A DNA stretch of 64,000 nucleotides from the NCBI GenBank assembly GCA_023515745.1, contig JALECJ010000004.1:1-64000 (forward strand), written 5' to 3'. The stretch is from Amoeboaphelidium protococcarum (Eukaryota > Aphelidiomycota > Aphelidea). A program made the position numbers and the translations under genes. The notes below the pieces were generated by a model. It did no database searches, was not told the origin of the DNA, and saw only the letters and a program-made list of their open reading frames with translations. This document shows positions 36,904 to 49,031 of the stretch, in pieces (position 1 is the first letter of the stretch; the number at the start of each line of letters is the position of its first letter).

Positions 36904-39900
36904 TCAGCGCGCAAAAGAAGACCACATTGCGTTTATCATGTCAACTTGACAAAAACTATCCCCAAAGCCAGAGTTATTTTTGAAATCCTCAGCCTTGACA
37001 CCAACGGACTCTTTCAAGCCGTTTTCATTGCGCCCAGCTTACGACTTTACATTATCATCAGCAACTAAGCGATGTGGGGACCAGCTTTTGTCCGCCAAAG
37101 TGACAACATCGCCTGAAATGCAAATCAAAGAGTAAGCCCGATTACCATTTCCCTCCTCTTTAACGGCACACACCTCCATTTTGAATGAACACACCGCATC
37201 TCCATCTAGACTGGTACAGTGTGCACTCACCATTGCAAAAATATCAGCGGCAGATTATCCAATAAAAATATTCAAATCATCCTCCTATCGCACCACAGCA
37301 TTAGAGGACGACTAACCAAGCAGGGGTAGAAGAAGCAACTTTTTGGGAAACGCCAAAGGTCCACCTGAACTATTTTACCTCCCACCACCTGAAGATGAGG
37401 CAGCATTCTGATTCTGTGAATAATTTTCAAAATGAAATCCAAATCCACTTTGCCCACCACGCATATGTACATTTAAATCCTCATTTATCAGACAGATACA
37501 TATCCTGTCAATGTGCGATGTAATGATCCGACCAGGCACATGAGACAGTGGCGTGACAATGGGCTATTCTTAAGTGACTGGTTAAAACAATGAGTATCGC
37601 ATCAGAGGATTTAGAGTTTAAACGGTTGTGCTCTTACCAAGGGGTATATCATTGAATGATGTGTTAGACATGCCACAATTATCAGCATTCTAGTTATTCT
37701 TGTCATCATTAGACTGAAGTGACAACCTCACCTTCTCTTAAAGCGCTTCATAATATGACATGGATATGGAATATAGACCAACAACATAGCAACTTAAAAC
37801 AATGTCTATCGCATCCTTCTTCAACATTGTAAGATTAACGTTAATGTCACTGATTATAGCAAATTGGTATAGAACCTTGACTTGATCTTTCAACTCCATG
37901 TACACTGAGTTGACAATATCTGTGAGCTGCCTATTTTACCGCAGCTCTACAGAGCCCAGAGAAATCTGCTTTATGATATTCATTGATCTTTAATCAGCTG
38001 CATATACAATAGTCGAATTGTCTTTCTCCACCTTGAGTATATTACCGCCAAACACAGGATAGTTGGAATTAGATGAAAATTATTATGATGCTCTATCGCA
38101 ACTAGAATTAGTCAAAAACTGAGTCAAAAATTGCATCTCACTACAGTATGAGAACTGGCAACGTGATACATTGCATCTTTCAACAGTGCGATCTCCGGAA
38201 TCATAGATGGGATCTAACAAGAGACCAACTAAATCTTCGTCCATGTCATCATCAATCTGTATAATCACATTAGTACTTGGTTGATCATCAGAATCAGATG
38301 AACTCAGGGATTCATTGTCAGACAAGAGGTCTTATTCTCTGGCTAGATTAGCAGACATTTTCCGGCTTCTATTAGGAGTTTATAGGTTAGAATTTATATC
38401 AGATGTGCCAGTAATGGAATAAGAATTCATAGAAGATGGACTCGCCACCATCATCGGCGTTGATATGTCTTCAGTTATGGAGGATAGCACTCCGCCAACT
38501 GCATTGCCACTACTATTAACTAGCTGACGCCGTCTCACCAGCATTTCCTATCTCGCCATCTCGATCCGTGACTTGTTAGACGAGCTGAGTTCCATTATTC
38601 TATTCTACAAAGAGACAAACTACTAATCTGACGCGTCAACCACCTCCATATTGGATCTCAGTCTCAGAGGAGGCAATGAAGGAAGAGCAGCCAGGAAGAA
38701 AGCAGTTCCCGTAGCCAGTGCCAAAATCGACGTCTCACTAATGCACAACTTCACCTTCAGACCAAAAATTGAATTAAGCCCAGCGATACGCAACTTCATC
38801 AGCAACTGACGATGAATTTCATAATCAATAAATGGAAGAACATCGCTTATGGCACTGGCATTAGATTCGCCATCTTTACTCTTTTTGCTTCTGCATATAT
38901 GAGCCTCAATGAGCTGAGAATCTCCTACAGTGAGTAAATCGGCAGGAACCTCAATATTCGTGATCAAAATTTCTGGTACATATCTCCGTTTACAAATCAT
39001 ACACTTTGTCAGAGTAACTTGAAATGGTAACCTCCGCTTAGAATATGGAATGTGACAAGCTTAGCATTCGGACAGATACGGACCACTTGACTGCAATACA
39101 GATGTAGGAAGCCCACCATCCTTGAGAATAGGTGAACGATAGTGAGAAGAGTCAACATCCGAGGCGCTATTACTATTTCTTTATAACGTTGAAGATTGCC
39201 GTGAATTTAATGGCGAAGATTCCTGAATTGACATTAACCGTGATAGCTGGCGAGACTTTTACCTAATGTTCGTACTTGTGCCACTCTCTGCCAAATCTTT
39301 ACCTTAGTTTACTTGACCAGTACCAGATGGATCCTGCGATATGTTTCCATTGTTATTACTTTCACCAAAGTATGTGGCAGGAGGAGGAGGAGACGCATCT
39401 GCATCCAATCTCAAATTGACAGCTGTGCCCATAGCGCTAAGTACACACAAGTCATCACATATGGTTACAGATTCCTCATATCCAAGAACAAATTGACAAT
39501 TAAGAGCTTTAGCGTGAGTCTCAATCTCCTCCCTCAGCTCATCCCACCAGGCATCTCTCAGCTCATCTTCATCTTCATCAGTGTTCTCATCAAAAAGCTT
39601 TACAGACTTGGCAGACACAATTCCACCGATATTCTTTATAAACTGAGTAGGAAGATCATTCAGGGTCATTATCACAACATCGTCATCATTGCTAATGAAT
39701 CTAACGGGCCGTTTAGACAAAGATGACAAAGGCAGGAGAGCATTCGTTGAAGTTTTAACAAATAAGTCTCCCTACTACTGTTACTGCTACTACTTATTGT
39801 CATCAGACGGACTTCTGACCAATTTACCATCTCTTTATGCTGACTGATCAACATCGCCACCAGGACCACTTTAACTGAATGACGCGTCATACGGATTGCC

Positions 39901-41022
39901 GTCAGAGCCAGGACTATCAAGATACTGAAAACTTTCATCTTCGTCAGCATCAGCATCTTCATCTTCATCATCACTATCATCGGGAACGAGAGTAACACAA
40001 GTACCAATAACACGGCCAGTTATAACAGATTCTTCATTCTCAAAATCAAAATACTGCTTATACCCGATAATGGCATTACCTTTCAACTCCAACGCCTCCC
40101 TTCCTATGAATCTTCGCAATTAGCCACACATTCGACACAACAGTTTCTACCTGGCCTCATTACTAATACGCGGTGATCTGAATGAATCTGCCCAATGATA
40201 CTCGGGATCATCCATACACACGATTGATGTAACAAGACCTTGTACCTCCTGTATTCTATATCCCTCCGGAATTCCACCACCACTGAAGATCAATACACCG
40301 GCACTACTGTCTTTAAATGGATTAGTATCGCCAAAATACTCAATTCTAATTTAAAGATTCAACTCACCTCTACTACCACGTATAGTGTCATAAATGGGGA
40401 ACCATCCACTGATCAAATTACCCAACGACTGCCTATCTGTAGACTTACTTAGTACATCACTCTCTGATATCTTATTCTCTAAAGTAATCAATGGACTAAG
40501 ATCAATGTACACCACACCAATACTGTCATTGGCAGAGTAATTATCATAATCTAGAACCTTGAATTCCAAAACTTCATCTTGCACTTCAGCATCGTCTGAA
40601 CACTCTATTCTAAAGTCTTCATTCCAAATTGGATTTAACGTCTTCCATTGAATGGATGTTCTGAGAATGTCACTTGATGATGCGACATTCATAGTATTAC
40701 TAGGAAGATTACTAACATTATTATTCTGTCCATGACCACTGAAATTATTCACATGCTAACCGTGACTGTTGACCAATCCATCTCCAGCGTAAGACTAATT
40801 GTTACCACCAGCTTAATTGAAATACTAGCCACCAGAGTTGTTATTATAGCCACTATTAGCATTTCCTTAAGTAAGAGGCAAATTAGGAGCAGGTCCATTA
40901 CTCTAGCCTTACTAATGAGCGGCAAGTCTAATCTCAACGTAACTATCCGTGTTATCACTGCTCTTGTCCATCACGGGAACATCTCTGGCAGCCACCACTT
41001 TAATCTTTAAAATGCACGGCAT
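36904..41022 (-). CDS. C2CD5: C2 domain protein C2CD5 (CDP138) homologue
   Basis: 1372 residues in one frame. An N-terminal C2 domain (KIKVVAARDVPVMDKSS, WKTLNPIWNEDFRIE) is followed by family-specific blocks: FIGREALELKGNAIIGYKQ, VLGYEESVTICDDLCVLSA, and a C-terminal YVPEILITNIEVP ... SDVLPFIDYEIHRQLLMKL block. In animals C2CD5 binds Ca2+ and membranes and promotes insertion of GLUT4 vesicles, so a vesicle-trafficking role is likely. It is longer than the roughly 1000-residue human protein through acidic and Ser/Asn-rich insertions. No TGA occurs before 36904 in my triplet scan. The last residues are weakly conserved. Confidence 0.92.
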
Positions 41023-41602
41023 TACTTAATCTGTTCCTATACAATGTATTCAGGTATACTACAATTAATAATGATAGAATTGAATGTAAATTACTAAGAA
41101 GAACGGGAAGATTTTTCGACGCCAGAGAAAGAGAGAGAAAGAGAAGACGGTAATCGAATTTGACACGAACTCGGCGCGTTGACTTCAAGGCTTTAGACAT
41201 AGATTCACGGATGAACTTTTTAATTAACATTTTTAAATTCCTTGTATTCATGGCTATATATATAAGACCCATTTTCAACCCATGGTGTTAATAATTTGCT
41301 TTCACAGTACTATGAGACTGTGAAATGTGCATCGATTCTGTAGATATTGTAATTACTTAACGGCAATTTGATGCTCCAAAACGTTTCAAACACGCGCCCA
41401 GATATTGAGCTTTAGTTTCCTTATGATGTTTCGCTCAAGGCTCGTCTTCATGCCGTTGAAGAATTTATTTTATGGCGAAGTGGAATTTGATTATAATCGA
41501 TTATTCACTGCCATCTTGAAACGTGTTAAAATTGATCAAAGAGACTTTTACTAAATAGCAAGCGACTTCTTAAATTACAGGAAACGCGAAAGTTTGTAAA
41601 TA
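41023..41602. other. Divergent intergenic region between C2CD5 and RRP40
   Basis: About 580 bp. The frame of RRP40 remains open upstream to an ATG at 41423, which would add 60 residues of no known similarity. A GAGAAAGAGAGAGAAAG-type purine run lies near 41125 and a TATATATATAAG near 41255. Confidence 0.4.
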
Positions 41603-42376
41603 ATGTTTCGTTTAGCTGGTGATATACTGAATGATTAGATTGATAGTTAGAATGAGATTACTATTGGAATGGGATTGAAAGTGATGGAGGAGGAGGGGGA
41701 TCAAGCGTCCGAAATGGAATAAGAATCTGTGCAGTTTACTCAAAGCGGACTCTTGATCCATGCTAATGATAAATTCTGGGTGGAGACTGATTAGAAATTT
41801 TACAGTCCCGCCGTGGGTGATTCTATACTTGGTGTTGTATGCGGTAAAATAGGAGAACTTGAGTTGTATCGCATTGATTATGGTGGAGCTGTATGTGGTT
41901 TATTGCCTTTCCTGGCTTTTGAGAATGCCACACGGAGGAATAGACCAAATTTGAAGAATGGAGATTTGGTTTATGCGCGTGTAACGGCTGTTGTACGGGC
42001 GGACATTGAATGTGAGTTGTCTTGTGTGAATGAAGATGGTAAGTCTTCTGGATATGGCGCGTTGTTAGATGGTCTCACCGTACAGATTAGCTGCAATTAT
42101 GCTCGGCGGCTTTTCAATTCCACCATGCTCAAGTCCAAGAATTTTCCCGCTGTTTATCAACAATAATAATGTCTGATAAGTACTGTGTTATTCGAATTGG
42201 GGAAACGCGTCGCATTCGAGTGTGCTGTTGGTATGAATGGACAGTTGTGGATCAAATGTGGTTCATTCAAGTAGATGGTTCTCATAAAACGCGTCGTTCT
42301 CGACTGCGAGTTTATGAACAAAGCACACACTCTATAACGCGTAAAGAAGGCACTCAATGAGATGGAAATTGACTGA
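41603..42376 (+). CDS. RRP40: Exosome cap subunit RRP40
   Basis: 257 residues. The S1 domain is clear (VGDSILGVVCGKIGELELYR, LPFLAFENATRRNRPNLKNG, DLVYARV) and the KH-like C-terminus has VGMNGQLWIK where RRP40 has its GxNGxxW motif. RRP40 (EXOSC3) is one of three S1/KH caps on the RNA exosome, which trims rRNA and degrades RNA in the nucleus and cytoplasm. The C-terminal domain is only reached by reading TAA TAA near 42165 as Gln-Gln. The ATG at 41603 fits the usual N-terminus. Confidence 0.93.
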
Positions 42377-42938
42377 ATTGCGCTCTCATTAAAGTTTATA
42401 TACAGAAGTATACTAATATCAGATTGTCAGAGATGAAGTATGGTGTAATCATAATAGATCATACTGTTGAGCTTGAACTATTTTTTATCTCATCATTCAA
42501 TCGATAGTAATTTTTAAAAAGAACACTTACGACGTGTTTGCTTGAAATTGAGCGATCGCTCAATCTAAGGTTAGGCATCCAGACCCTGAACGGGCGACAC
42601 GGACATGCGCTAGGTATTTACTGTAGCAACGGAGAACCATTGGAAAGGTTGTATTACAAGGCTTTTTGCATGCAAGCAATTGTCTTTGCATCTAGGACTG
42701 GTCGCTTTTATAGGTCAAGAGCGCCTGAATACTTTAGTCGCTCTATAAAGTTGTTACCACGCTAATTTTTGAAACTGGAATCTTGGTAATTAAAAAATCA
42801 GAGGGTGATCAGTAAAAGCAATCGATCACTTATCATACTAAAAGCAATTTTCATAATGGACAACATTCACACAGATTACTGATAAAAAATTTTTAGTTCT
42901 GTCTCCAGTATTTAAAGCCAACGCCAATAATTAAGCAA
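42377..42938. other. Convergent intergenic region
   Basis: About 560 bp between the 3' ends of RRP40 and the carotenoid-oxygenase-like gene. An open plus-strand frame (about 42538-42765, no ATG at the head) shows no family features. I found no tRNA or other structured RNA. Confidence 0.4.
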
Positions 42939-44708
42939 TCAAGAGTTTAGAGATGATAGCGCAAAGGCAGAGCTTTTGACGAATGGAATAGGATTTTGCA
43001 TTTATCCCAGACTGACAACCTTCATATTTTGAGCATTGATCACCGCTAGACGAGACTATTTAACTCTGAAATCATAAAGAATAGACACTAGAGCGCCATC
43101 ATCTTCCTAAACACCAGTGGGATTAGGAATAAAGACAGGCTTAGATGGACAGCAGCCATCCTTCTGCCAACTAGCAACAACTTTCTCTGCCAAATCAGCC
43201 TTGACAATCTGGTCATAAATTTTGGACTCACTACCACTCAATCCTAAACCATATGCGTAACGGTAATCAACACATTGAAACTGAGGATTCACTGCACTCA
43301 TCTCCAGAGTCTGGTTGGTCCGGTAAGAGAAGCTGGCCTCCATCGAGCGCGTCAAATCCTGCTACACCAAGACATTAGACAATTTGTAACGACGAACTAC
43401 ATTCCCATCAACAGGACACATGCCAGCGGTGCGCAAATTCTTGATACTAAAACACTTTTCAATCAAGTCAGTCTCATAAACGGCAGTATCAACGTAAATA
43501 GAATCGCCATCTTCAAACGCATTTATTATGTTACGACAGTAAATTGGAGCAGATTTGTAAACCGCAATCAACTTTCGCTGCGTCTTGCTTATTACAAAGA
43601 ATTGCGTAATTTGATTTTTATCAAATTTAAGAGAATCATATAAGCGCATGTTATCCATCCATACTAACAATCCATTCAAAGGAGCTTTAAACGGCAGTAA
43701 TACCAAGATGATAAAGTTTCTCGTGACTGCAACTCTGGCAACTCCAATACGCGTAGACAGGCGACAAATGTCATAGCTTTCTTTACCAAATGGCCTGATC
43801 GAAGGTGTTCCCTTGATAGTAAATTCCATCCCGGACAACTTGAAATCAAACGTGATGAATATCCACTCTTCCTTATGCGCGTCATAACACAATTAGTCCA
43901 CAAGTCCAAATCCATGGCCGAGTTGAAACAATCGTTTAACTTTCAGAGTTCCATCATCCAATTCTTGTAATAAATTTTAAGTTCCAAATAGAAATAGAGA
44001 TTTCTCTTATGCGGTGGATTCAGGCGATGCCTACTCCCCACTGGCAATAGACACGAAACAGCCACTACTTCCTACAGCTGCATCTTCTGATGACAGCTTT
44101 TCACTCACCTTCATCTTTCTTATCGCATCTGATATTAGACTATTAGGATGCAATTTCTGATCATAAACGAACGAGTAATCTTGAGCATACTACCTCAATC
44201 TCTCCATAGCCATCGAGCAGGGAAGAGAAGATTGATACAAGACGCGTCCAATGCCATCACTCACTTTCTAAAACGTGTACTTATGAACCATAGGAAGTCC
44301 ATCCTACCACTAACCCAAAGTAAAGCACGACAATTGCCCAGTCTCGCGATTAACATACTCAATGTCAAACAATCCTGGACCAACGAAATACACTACATAG
44401 CCATCAAGCCAATCAGAAAATTGTTCATCTTCACTTGCGGCAGTAAGTGCTAATTCCACTGGATCCTTCACAATCACACCATTAGCAAATAGCCATGCAA
44501 GGGGAACATTTCCATCAAATAGGTGATTTTTTGCAGCACGTTGACTTATATTCTGAACGCGAAGATCATACGACAGTGTACTTTAAGACACAGCACCAAT
44601 TTCGCTGACCAAGGCTGCATGTGGCTCAAGCAAGGTCTCTGCAGATTCCCCTTGCGCTTCAACGCCACTCAACTTTGGATAGGCAACTTCGTGTTGTTGG
44701 GTGGACAT
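42939..44708 (-). CDS. Carotenoid-oxygenase-like protein, probable pseudoenzyme
   Basis: 589 residues following the RPE65/carotenoid cleavage oxygenase order: LDGYVVYFVGPGLFD, DGLPMVHKYTF, RVAVTRNFIIL, IINAFEDGDSIYVDTAVYE, VDYRYAYGLGLSG, then CCPSKPVFIPNPTGV and EDDGALVSILYDF. Active members hold Fe(II) with four histidines. Here three expected positions lack His: ARVAVTRNF in place of HSFxxTxNY, RNIINAFED in place of FHHINxYED, and IPFVKSSAF in place of IPFGFHG. So iron binding looks lost and the role may be binding rather than cleavage. TAA/TAG are Gln; the stop is TGA. Confidence 0.85.
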
Positions 44709-45260
44709 TATTTATTATTAATATTTTCTTTGGTCATGAGATAGAATGGAATAGTGATGCTTTATTAACAATTGAGACTGCCAGCTCATCGCATCCCATC
44801 ATGCACAGTTCATCATGCATCAATTAAGTTTAAATTGTTAATATTAGGCCAATTTAGAGCGCAGTAATGCATATATTGCTGCAAGCGTCAAGGATGCAGA
44901 TTATCAACAAGACCAAGTTGGAAGGGAATTGATAAGCAAACAATAAGAGATACTGAAAGCTGATTGGCTGGTATCAAATGATCGTGACTAAATGAATTGC
45001 GACAATATCACATCACTCACTATTTTCTTCTTGTATTAACTATCAAAAAAATCGCGTCATAAATGAATTTAAAAGCGTTACTCATACTATAAGTAGCAGC
45101 TATGATTAGCTGTATGCCAACATAGCTGGTTTTTAAGTCCCAAGTGTCTCCGATAGACTTGTAACATCCAGCTTACACGTTTCAGTGCAGCCACAACGAC
45201 AATGAACGGCAAATGTCAGAAAAGATTGACGTCTGTTTCAAGTATCCCTCCCTTCCCACA
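44709..45260. other. Divergent intergenic region
   Basis: About 550 bp upstream of both neighbouring genes. No structured RNA or gene is seen. Confidence 0.4.
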
Positions 45261-45614
45261 ATGGCGAAAGTTGATCAAATGAACAAGTTTATCGTCCAGA
45301 TTAGTGTCTCTGAGGAATAGTTTACATTCTGGACGCGTCATGCTACTCTGGCCATTGAAATTGCTCGCGTGTCGTCATCTGATATTGTTGAAGATAGTCA
45401 ACGCCAAGAGACATTAGAGATCATGGAGCGACTGGGTAAATTGAAAATTACATAGCCAACGAAATTAGACTATCTGATCAGTTGGACCCCAGATGCAGAC
45501 TTGTATGGCTGTTAAGAAGTGAAGTAATAAGAATATCGCATTGCAATGAGTCAACTTACATGGTTTGGCTGGGTATCATATCCCGTATACATAAGCGATG
45601 TAATCTACATGTGA
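45261..45614 (+). CDS. Small hypothetical protein
   Basis: 117 residues, in the TGA-only code, with a Gln-rich middle written partly as TAG/TAA. It is mixed alpha/beta with a helical centre (RQETLEIMERLGKLKI) and an aromatic tail (LTWFGWVSYPVY). No signal peptide. The family is unknown; it is accepted because of its protein-like composition and clean ATG-to-TGA span. Confidence 0.5.
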
Positions 45615-45824
45615 AATATATTAGCTAGAATATTTTAATTTCTATTTGATATTTTACTGCCATCTTTCTCTAGTTACCACAGCTAAATGAAGCGTGATAG
45701 TAAAGTGTTGGACTGAAACGCGATCGCTGACGAATGTTTTTCTTTTATTCCTTTTGAAGCTTTGTCCTTCGTGATTTTACTCAATACTTTGTGTGCAAGT
45801 CTCTTTAGAAAACACATCATTCAA

Positions 45825-47267
45825 ATGACTAGTAGACGTGGGGAGGAATTACATAAAAGTGTATCGACTTCTACCTTCAGGGAGGAAGAGTAGAATAAGG
45901 TGGTAGAGTTCTTTTACAAGCCTCATACTATTTCTGTGCTGGTATTTATGCTTGCCTATTTCCTGCATGTCGCACTTGTTGAATAGACTGATTATACAGA
46001 TTCTTCTCACTCTGTCGGATCTTTGTTTTGGTGGAATGCAGGTGGGTGTACTCATGATAAGCTAGGGGATGCAAAAGTTGGCCTTATTGCAGTGTTCTTT
46101 GTATTTTGCTCTCTCATAGTGTTGATGTTCCCACCATCGCCATTCATACGTCCACATCCGATATTCTGGAGAGTGGCCACTGCGATGACTGCGTGGTATC
46201 TGCTTATGCTTACCTTTGTCTTGTTCTAGCCCAAGCATGCGGCTCGCCAACTTCTCAAGGACTGGTTTGATTCTTCTTTGGGTGTAGCTTTAGGAGAGAA
46301 GTCCTACGCTGCAGATTGTGATATCACTAGCTCTTGGTCTCAGTTCAAGAAGAATTTTCTGCCTCAGCTCTTTGATGTCTTTGTGATTGCTCACTCGGTC
46401 GGATGGTTCTGTAAAGGACTGATGCTGCGTGATTACTATATTGGGTGGATACTCTCAGTTGCTTTTGAGTTCTTGGAGTATTCATTGTAGACTTAGCTTC
46501 CTAATTTTGCAGAGTGCTGGTGGGATCATTGGATACTGGATGTACTGGTCTGTAATTGGCTTGGATTGTACTGTGGAATGAGAGCATGTCAGTACTTTGA
46601 GATTAAAACTTATGAGTGGCGTGGTCGTCCGTATTCTAGAATGCGACGAGTTGTTGGACAGTTTACACCGCTGGATTGGACCAAATTTGAGTGGGCGTAC
46701 ACCAGGAGTTTCAAACATTTCATGACTATTATCTTGATTTGCATCGTATTTCTGCAGGGCGAATTGAATGCATTTTACCTAAAGTACCTGCTTTGGATTC
46801 CACCCTCGAATCAATTGAATGTAATACGGTTGTTGTTATTGTTTCTCTCAGGTACTGCTGCTATTAAGGAGATTTACTAATATCTGACTGATCCTACTTG
46901 TAAGAAGCTTGGACATAACGCGTGGCTTACCATCGCGGTAGTTTAAACTGAAACTCTGATTTGTATCAAATTTAGTCGCGGTGAAGGATTTGGCTGGATT
47001 CCCTGGTAATGGATGTTATTTTGGGCTCTTATTGGCCTGGCTTTATCTGCTTATGCTGTATGGAAGTTCCTCCTCTATCCACACTAGCCATACTATCAAT
47101 CGCCTTCACCGTCGCCCATTGCGATAGAGAGACGTCCACTTCCTGCTGATGGCGATCTCTCTTTAGCACCGGTTGAGGAACCGTCAACTAAACTTAATGA
47201 GCCTGCTTCAGATAAATACGACGCTGTCAAGTCTCCCTCTCAGGCTAGAAAAAGACGTTAGAAATGA
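45825..47267 (+). CDS. Phosphatidylserine synthase (PSS1/PSS2 family)
   Basis: 480 residues, close to the animal enzymes (about 473). About nine transmembrane segments. Family blocks are plain: RDYYIGWILSVAFEFLEYSL, ECWWDHWILDVLVCNWLGLY, KTYEWRGR, and HNAWLTIAVVQTETLICIKF. These ER enzymes exchange serine for the head group of phosphatidylcholine or ethanolamine, unlike the CDP-diacylglycerol route of yeast. The cytosolic tail is Pro/Ser-rich and basic. In-frame TAG codons such as the one in SLQTQ are Gln; the stop is TGA at 47265. Confidence 0.93.
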
Positions 47268-47391
47268 TAAAATTAATTTTTTACTTGGTTTATGTATTGT
47301 TTTGAGTGCTTGTTTCATAGCGTCTAGTTTTGTTTTTGCTGAAACTTTGTTAGAAAGAAGGGAGTTGTCATAAGACTAGAAAGATAGTGAC

Positions 47392-48810
47392 ATGAACATT
47401 TTTGTATCAGTTTTGTAATGTAAGTTCAGTAAATCAGTAAACATATGATAAGCATTGTTGTATAGTGTAGTCCGCAATGTTCGCTTGCCAACAGAGTTTT
47501 TGAGCTCGAAGCTGTAGACCAGTTTACCTTAGGATGTCCATTTTGACTTGAGAGCATAGTTGACTTTTAAGTAAGCGACATTTAATTTTGAACAACCAGA
47601 TGCAGTTTTGGAAAGCGAAAAGTAGACACTGAAGAATGACAATTTGTATTTTGATGAGGATTTTGTATGGGACATTTAGTTGAACTCTGACTAAGAGTAA
47701 ATTTAAAGTGGTGACGATAAAGCGAGTATCTAACGACTGCGGACATTTCTGGATTTGAACGCGGCTCAAATTGGGGTAACTCTAAATGCCTACACGTAGC
47801 ACAATTCAATAGAGTATGGTTCAATTAATTTAAAAGTGCAAGACTTTGAAGAATAGGACATAGCCGAGGCATGGATTCCTCTATAGATCAACAATGCAGT
47901 GCTTTAAGATTGTTTTGAGAAAATTGGTCAAATGCCTGAAGTTTTGCTTTAGTTTGGATTTGAAAATTCTCTGGTTGAGGAGACTCTTGATCATGGTGAC
48001 GTTGGAGAAACAATTCAAGCGTAGGTTGAAGAAAGCGTTGCTGAATAAGAATTTGCCGTGGATGATTTCGTTTCGAAACTTGAAACAGAGCGATTAGAAA
48101 TTGATCAGCCTAATCACGACAGGTCTCCCATGTCTACATTCAATGACCTTAATGAAGAAAATATCACTAAGATGGATTTCACTGAGCATAAATACACGTT
48201 CGATTCTCCATTGAGTGCCAAGACTAGATTGAACAATGAAAAGTATCGAAAGTTGCTCGTCTTGCATTCCGACTCTCAGGCTCTTAATCTCAAAGCTAAA
48301 CTGCAGTAATTGGCGTCCTCTGAGAGTAGATTGCTGAAACTGTTGGATTAAATCACTCACGATGATGAAAGAGTAGAACATTTGTATAATTAGATTAATG
48401 TCCAAAGAAAGTAATTGATACTCAAGCATGAATCGTAACAGAGAAAGTTTGAAACTGAATAATCGCGTCTTCGTGATCAGTGGGAGAATGCAAACAGTCA
48501 ACAGTTGAGTTAGCTACGTTCTGCTGAGATGTAATCTTAAAAGTTGAAAGTCAAGAGGGACAAACTGGAGTCCACTACTCAACAGAGGGAAGAATAGCTT
48601 AATCAGCTGAGGTTGCAATTTATGTAACATCATTCCTCTGCTGTTGAGCTCAAGTTGCGCAATGATCTCTAACACTTACTCAAGCGCATTAATGACACGC
48701 GATCTGACGTTGACACTCTGCGACATTCCATAAAAAATGTACGCGTACTCCAATCGAAAAGATAATGTGTTCTGCGTGATATCACCACCAGGTTAAGTAA
48801 CAGGAATTGA
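47392..48810 (+). CDS. C2-domain coiled-coil protein, CEP120-like
   Basis: Two exons (47392-47419, 47471-48810), 455 residues. Splicing yields the C2 opening MNIFVSVLQFRNVRLP, an approximately 150-residue C2-like domain (FVWDIQLNSDQ, IEYGSINLKVQDF), then a Glu/Asp-rich linker and a long coiled coil from about residue 270 to the end. This plan, N-terminal C2 plus coiled coil, fits CEP120-type centriole elongation proteins, though overall similarity is loose. Without the intron no ATG precedes the C2 domain, since the frame is closed upstream at 47446. Gln in the coiled coil is often TAA/TAG. Confidence 0.7.
47420..47470 (+). other. Spliceosomal intron of the CEP120-like gene
   Basis: A 51-nt segment GTAAGT...AGTGTAG. 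It joins a 28-nt first exon in phase with the C2 domain. An alternative TAG five bases upstream would give the wrong frame. Confidence 0.75.
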
Positions 48811-49031
48811 TGTTAATATATTGTATTGTATATATTGGTAAAGTACTAAACTAATATACTTTATTTTTCGCATATGCTTCCTTTAAAGGTGACTAAAATG
48901 TTAATTGTTTCAGGTTGAAATGCTTTTTGATTCGATAAATGCTTGACCATCTCTATCGTAATACTCGAGATAAAGAGATCATTTGACATCTAACAATGTA
49001 ATATGAAGGTAAAGTATATATTGTCTTACAA

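Noticed and set aside
41423-41602. In-frame 60-residue N-terminal extension of RRP40
   Set aside because: RRP40 proteins normally begin near the ATG at 41603; the extension has no similarity and may be open by chance.
42538-42765. Open frame between RRP40 and the carotenoid-oxygenase-like gene
   Set aside because: It lacks an ATG and shows no family features.
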